Part shown: one piece after another, positions 4,252 through 5,834 of the stretch
Layout: every line of letters begins with the position of its first letter
Position numbering within the stretch: position 1 is the first letter of the stretch
NCBI GenBank assembly: GCA_013214985.1
Contig: JABSRY010000170.1
Location: 1-5,834, forward strand
DNA length: 5,834 nt
Origin: Hyphomicrobiales bacterium
GTDB lineage: Bacteria > Pseudomonadota > Alphaproteobacteria > Rhizobiales > OSC116
Direction: 5' to 3'
The notes under the pieces: model-generated
Database searches by the model: none
The model's input: only the letters and a program-made list of their open reading frames with translations
What the model was told of the DNA's origin: nothing
Translations under genes and position numbers: made by a program

Positions 4252-5834
4252 GGTACCCAATTGATTTTATGATGGCTGCCATCGCAAAATGGTTTATTCT
4301 TAGATGCACCGCAACGGCATAAAGTCACCCGATTGCGCGTTTCGATAAATTCACCATCTGCCCGCTCGATCTCGACACCGCCAGTTACCCATAATGGGCC
4401 ACCAATTGTATCATTTTCCGAGGTAATGGCAATTTCTGCTGGCATTTTAGGTTCAATATTTTGATCAAACCCATCTATCGAATAAGTAAGCGCGCCCGAT
4501 GGACAATGTTCAACCATACTGACCAATTGAGTTTTAACCTGTATGTTTTCACTGGTTGGCATTAAACGCCGCATACTGGTAATATTATTATTACAAAACG
4601 TGGCATGCATGCATAGTGAATGGTCGCTATTCACCGTAATACCATCGCCATTCAACACCTCTTGGCGGTCTATAATCAAATTTGCATCTGCGGTTTCAGT
4701 GCCATCAAAGTCAATACGTGCGTGCGTGCCATCGCAAAATGGTTTGGACGATGAGGCACCACAACGACATAAAGCATAGCTGGAATCGGTATCAATCCCC
4801 TCGCCTCTTTGCCATGCCAACGCTTCATCTTTGTTCGAACTAATCTTAGTTTTATGAACCAAACCAACATCACCAGAAACAATATAGGGCCCATCTTTTC
4901 TGATTTTAATTTTGGGCAGCCCAGCATCGACACTTGCAGTTTTTGCAACATAATCAAAGCTCGGGCCAGCAGTGGTGTCACCATCACCTGTCGGCATTTG
5001 CATTAATTCTATTGCGATGGCTTTAATCTCATACATCGTGCCAACAGAATTGCGCAACAATGCAGGTTCGCCGTTAAAGCATTTTTCCAACATCCGTAAC
5101 ATTTCTGAATATATTTTATTAAACGCATCCATTTTAGTACGGATTTCAGAGCCGATTGCATAGTCTTCCGTCACTGGGTTAGGCTTCATGTTGTGGACTT
5201 CATCCCATTCGACAGTAAATTTTTCGCCAGTTGGGCCAGATTTTGCAGTGTCGCCAGTTTGATACCGTTGGCCAAATTTAATTTCCTGAAATCTAAAATA
5301 ATGCCCGACTTCGCCGCGTTCTGGGTGAAACATATTAACGTCATGATCCCAAATAGATTGATGATCAAGCCCTTCACCTTGTTCCACAATTTCATTCATT
5401 GCGGCCATTGCCGATTCTAAATCTGTAACGCCAATCATGGTGCCAGAGCCACCATAATAGGTTGATTCTGGGCTAAGTTGGTACGCGGGATCGCCCACAA
5501 ACAAATTTTCTTCGCCAAGTTCATCCGCTAAGGTCTGAATGCCGATCTCTATGGCTTCATAAAACTGCCCAATTGAACTATAATTTTCGTCCTCAGGCTT
5601 ACTATCTCCCTCACCAGGGCGTTCGATATTTAAAAATGCCTCAAGCGCATCAGGTGTAAGTTTACTTAATGGTACTGTAAACGATTTATCACTATGGGGT
5701 AAATAAGTCGGGTATTGGGCAATAAAATCGGGGCTGTCTAGCACGGGTTTACCGCCAATAGCGTTTAAAATATTGGCAACCAATGCCATATGCAGCATTT
5801 CCTCAATAAAAATGCTGGTTATACCATAGTACGA
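4248..5834 (-). CDS. Ferritin-like / double CDGSH / mono-cluster Fe-S protein (5' end beyond the window)
   Basis: The frame stays open to the right edge. The codons before Met 5798-5796 read SYYGITSIFIEE, and EEMLHM with the following ALVANILNAIGG is the conserved second helix of the VioB-type ferritin-like domain (PF12902). That Met is therefore internal, and the start plus the first iron-ligand helix lie outside the window. Numbering from it, later di-iron ligand candidates are Glu81 (FYEAIE) and Glu163/His166 (GEVGHYFRFQEI). After a linker comes a CDGSH 2Fe-2S motif (Cys344, Cys346, Cys355, His359). Next is a divergent mono-cluster Fe-S domain resembling Fer4_19 (Cys396, Cys402, Cys432 in HCPSGAL). 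A second CDGSH motif (Cys494, Cys496, Cys505, His509) ends the protein. Both CDGSH motifs have the full three-Cys, one-His ligand set. The protein looks cytosolic. A redox or oxygenase role is inferred; VioB itself acts in violacein synthesis, but no other pathway genes are seen. It is convergent with merA, 55 bp away, so it is not part of the mer transcript. Confidence 0.88.
   Translation of the reverse strand, partial: SYYGITSIFIEEMLHMALVANILNAIGGKPVLDSPDFIAQYPTYLPHSDKSFTVPLSKLTPDALEAFLNIERPGEGDSKPEDENYSSIGQFYEAIEIGIQTLADELGEENLFVGDPAYQLSPESTYYGGSGTMIGVTDLESAMAAMNEIVEQGEGLDHQSIWDHDVNMFHPERGEVGHYFRFQEIKFGQRYQTGDTAKSGPTGEKFTVEWDEVHNMKPNPVTEDYAIGSEIRTKMDAFNKIYSEMLRMLEKCFNGEPALLRNSVGTMYEIKAIAIELMQMPTGDGDTTAGPSFDYVAKTASVDAGLPKIKIRKDGPYIVSGDVGLVHKTKISSNKDEALAWQRGEGIDTDSSYALCRCGASSSKPFCDGTHARIDFDGTETADANLIIDRQEVLNGDGITVNSDHSLCMHATFCNNNITSMRRLMPTSENIQVKTQLVSMVEHCPSGALTYSIDGFDQNIEPKMPAEIAITSENDTIGGPLWVTGGVEIERADGEFIETRNRVTLCRCGASKNKPFCDGSHHKINWVP

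Noticed and set aside
4676..5420. Other reading frames inside the ferritin/CDGSH gene (both strands)
   Set aside because: They are shadows of the long gene: no recognisable domains, no ribosome binding sites, and fully overlapped by a frame with four cofactor motifs.
1..5834. Transposon ends (Tn21/Tn501 or Tn5053 inverted repeats), resolvase or integrase genes around mer
   Set aside because: Known terminal repeat sequences were looked for at both mer boundaries and the window ends and not seen. The GGGGGG at 8-13 is not followed by a Tn21-like repeat, and no transposition gene is present.

Overview
The window carries a narrow-spectrum mercury (mer) resistance operon of the Gram-negative type, set between two redox or metalloprotein genes that look unrelated to it. 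Base composition is AT-rich (about 40% GC by eye). Third codon positions look similar in the mer genes and the flanking genes, so the operon does not stand out as a recent insertion from a GC-rich donor. The gene order (merR divergent from merT-merP-merF-merA), a periplasmic MerP with a signal peptide, and a MerA without a fused N-terminal metal-binding domain fit a proteobacterium, possibly an AT-rich marine or aquatic alphaproteobacterium. The taxon is inference only. No transposase, resolvase, Tn21/Tn5053-type terminal inverted repeat, integron element, tRNA, rRNA or CRISPR array is visible.

Layout. (1) Positions 1-46, minus strand: probable first 15 codons of a gene running off the left edge, with a good ribosome binding site. 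(2) Positions 206-1048, plus strand: a two-helix membrane protein with a ferredoxin-NADP-reductase-like domain. It lacks the membrane N-terminus I would expect and has only a TTG start. (3) Positions 1115-1531, minus strand: merR. (4) Positions 1545-1575: the mer operator-promoter, with a perfect 9-bp dyad inside a 19-bp -35/-10 spacer. (5) Positions 1611-4192, plus strand: merT, merP, merF and merA, closely spaced and surely co-transcribed. (6) Positions 4248-5834, minus strand, convergent with merA: a large protein combining a ferritin-like di-iron domain, two CDGSH 2Fe-2S motifs and a 3-Cys mono-cluster Fe-S domain. Its N-terminus lies beyond the right edge, so the methionine codon at 5796-5798 is internal.

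How the mer genes work together. MerP captures Hg(II) in the periplasm on a Cys pair. MerT and MerF carry it across the inner membrane through Cys pairs. MerA reduces it with NADPH to volatile Hg(0). MerR represses the operon without Hg and activates it with Hg by untwisting the long-spacer promoter. No organomercurial lyase (merB) or merD is present.

The least ordinary points are an elongated MerF with four predicted helices and no second Cys pair, the multi-cluster ferritin/CDGSH protein beside the operon, and the apparently shortened FNR-like gene. I do not see clear evidence of an entirely new system.
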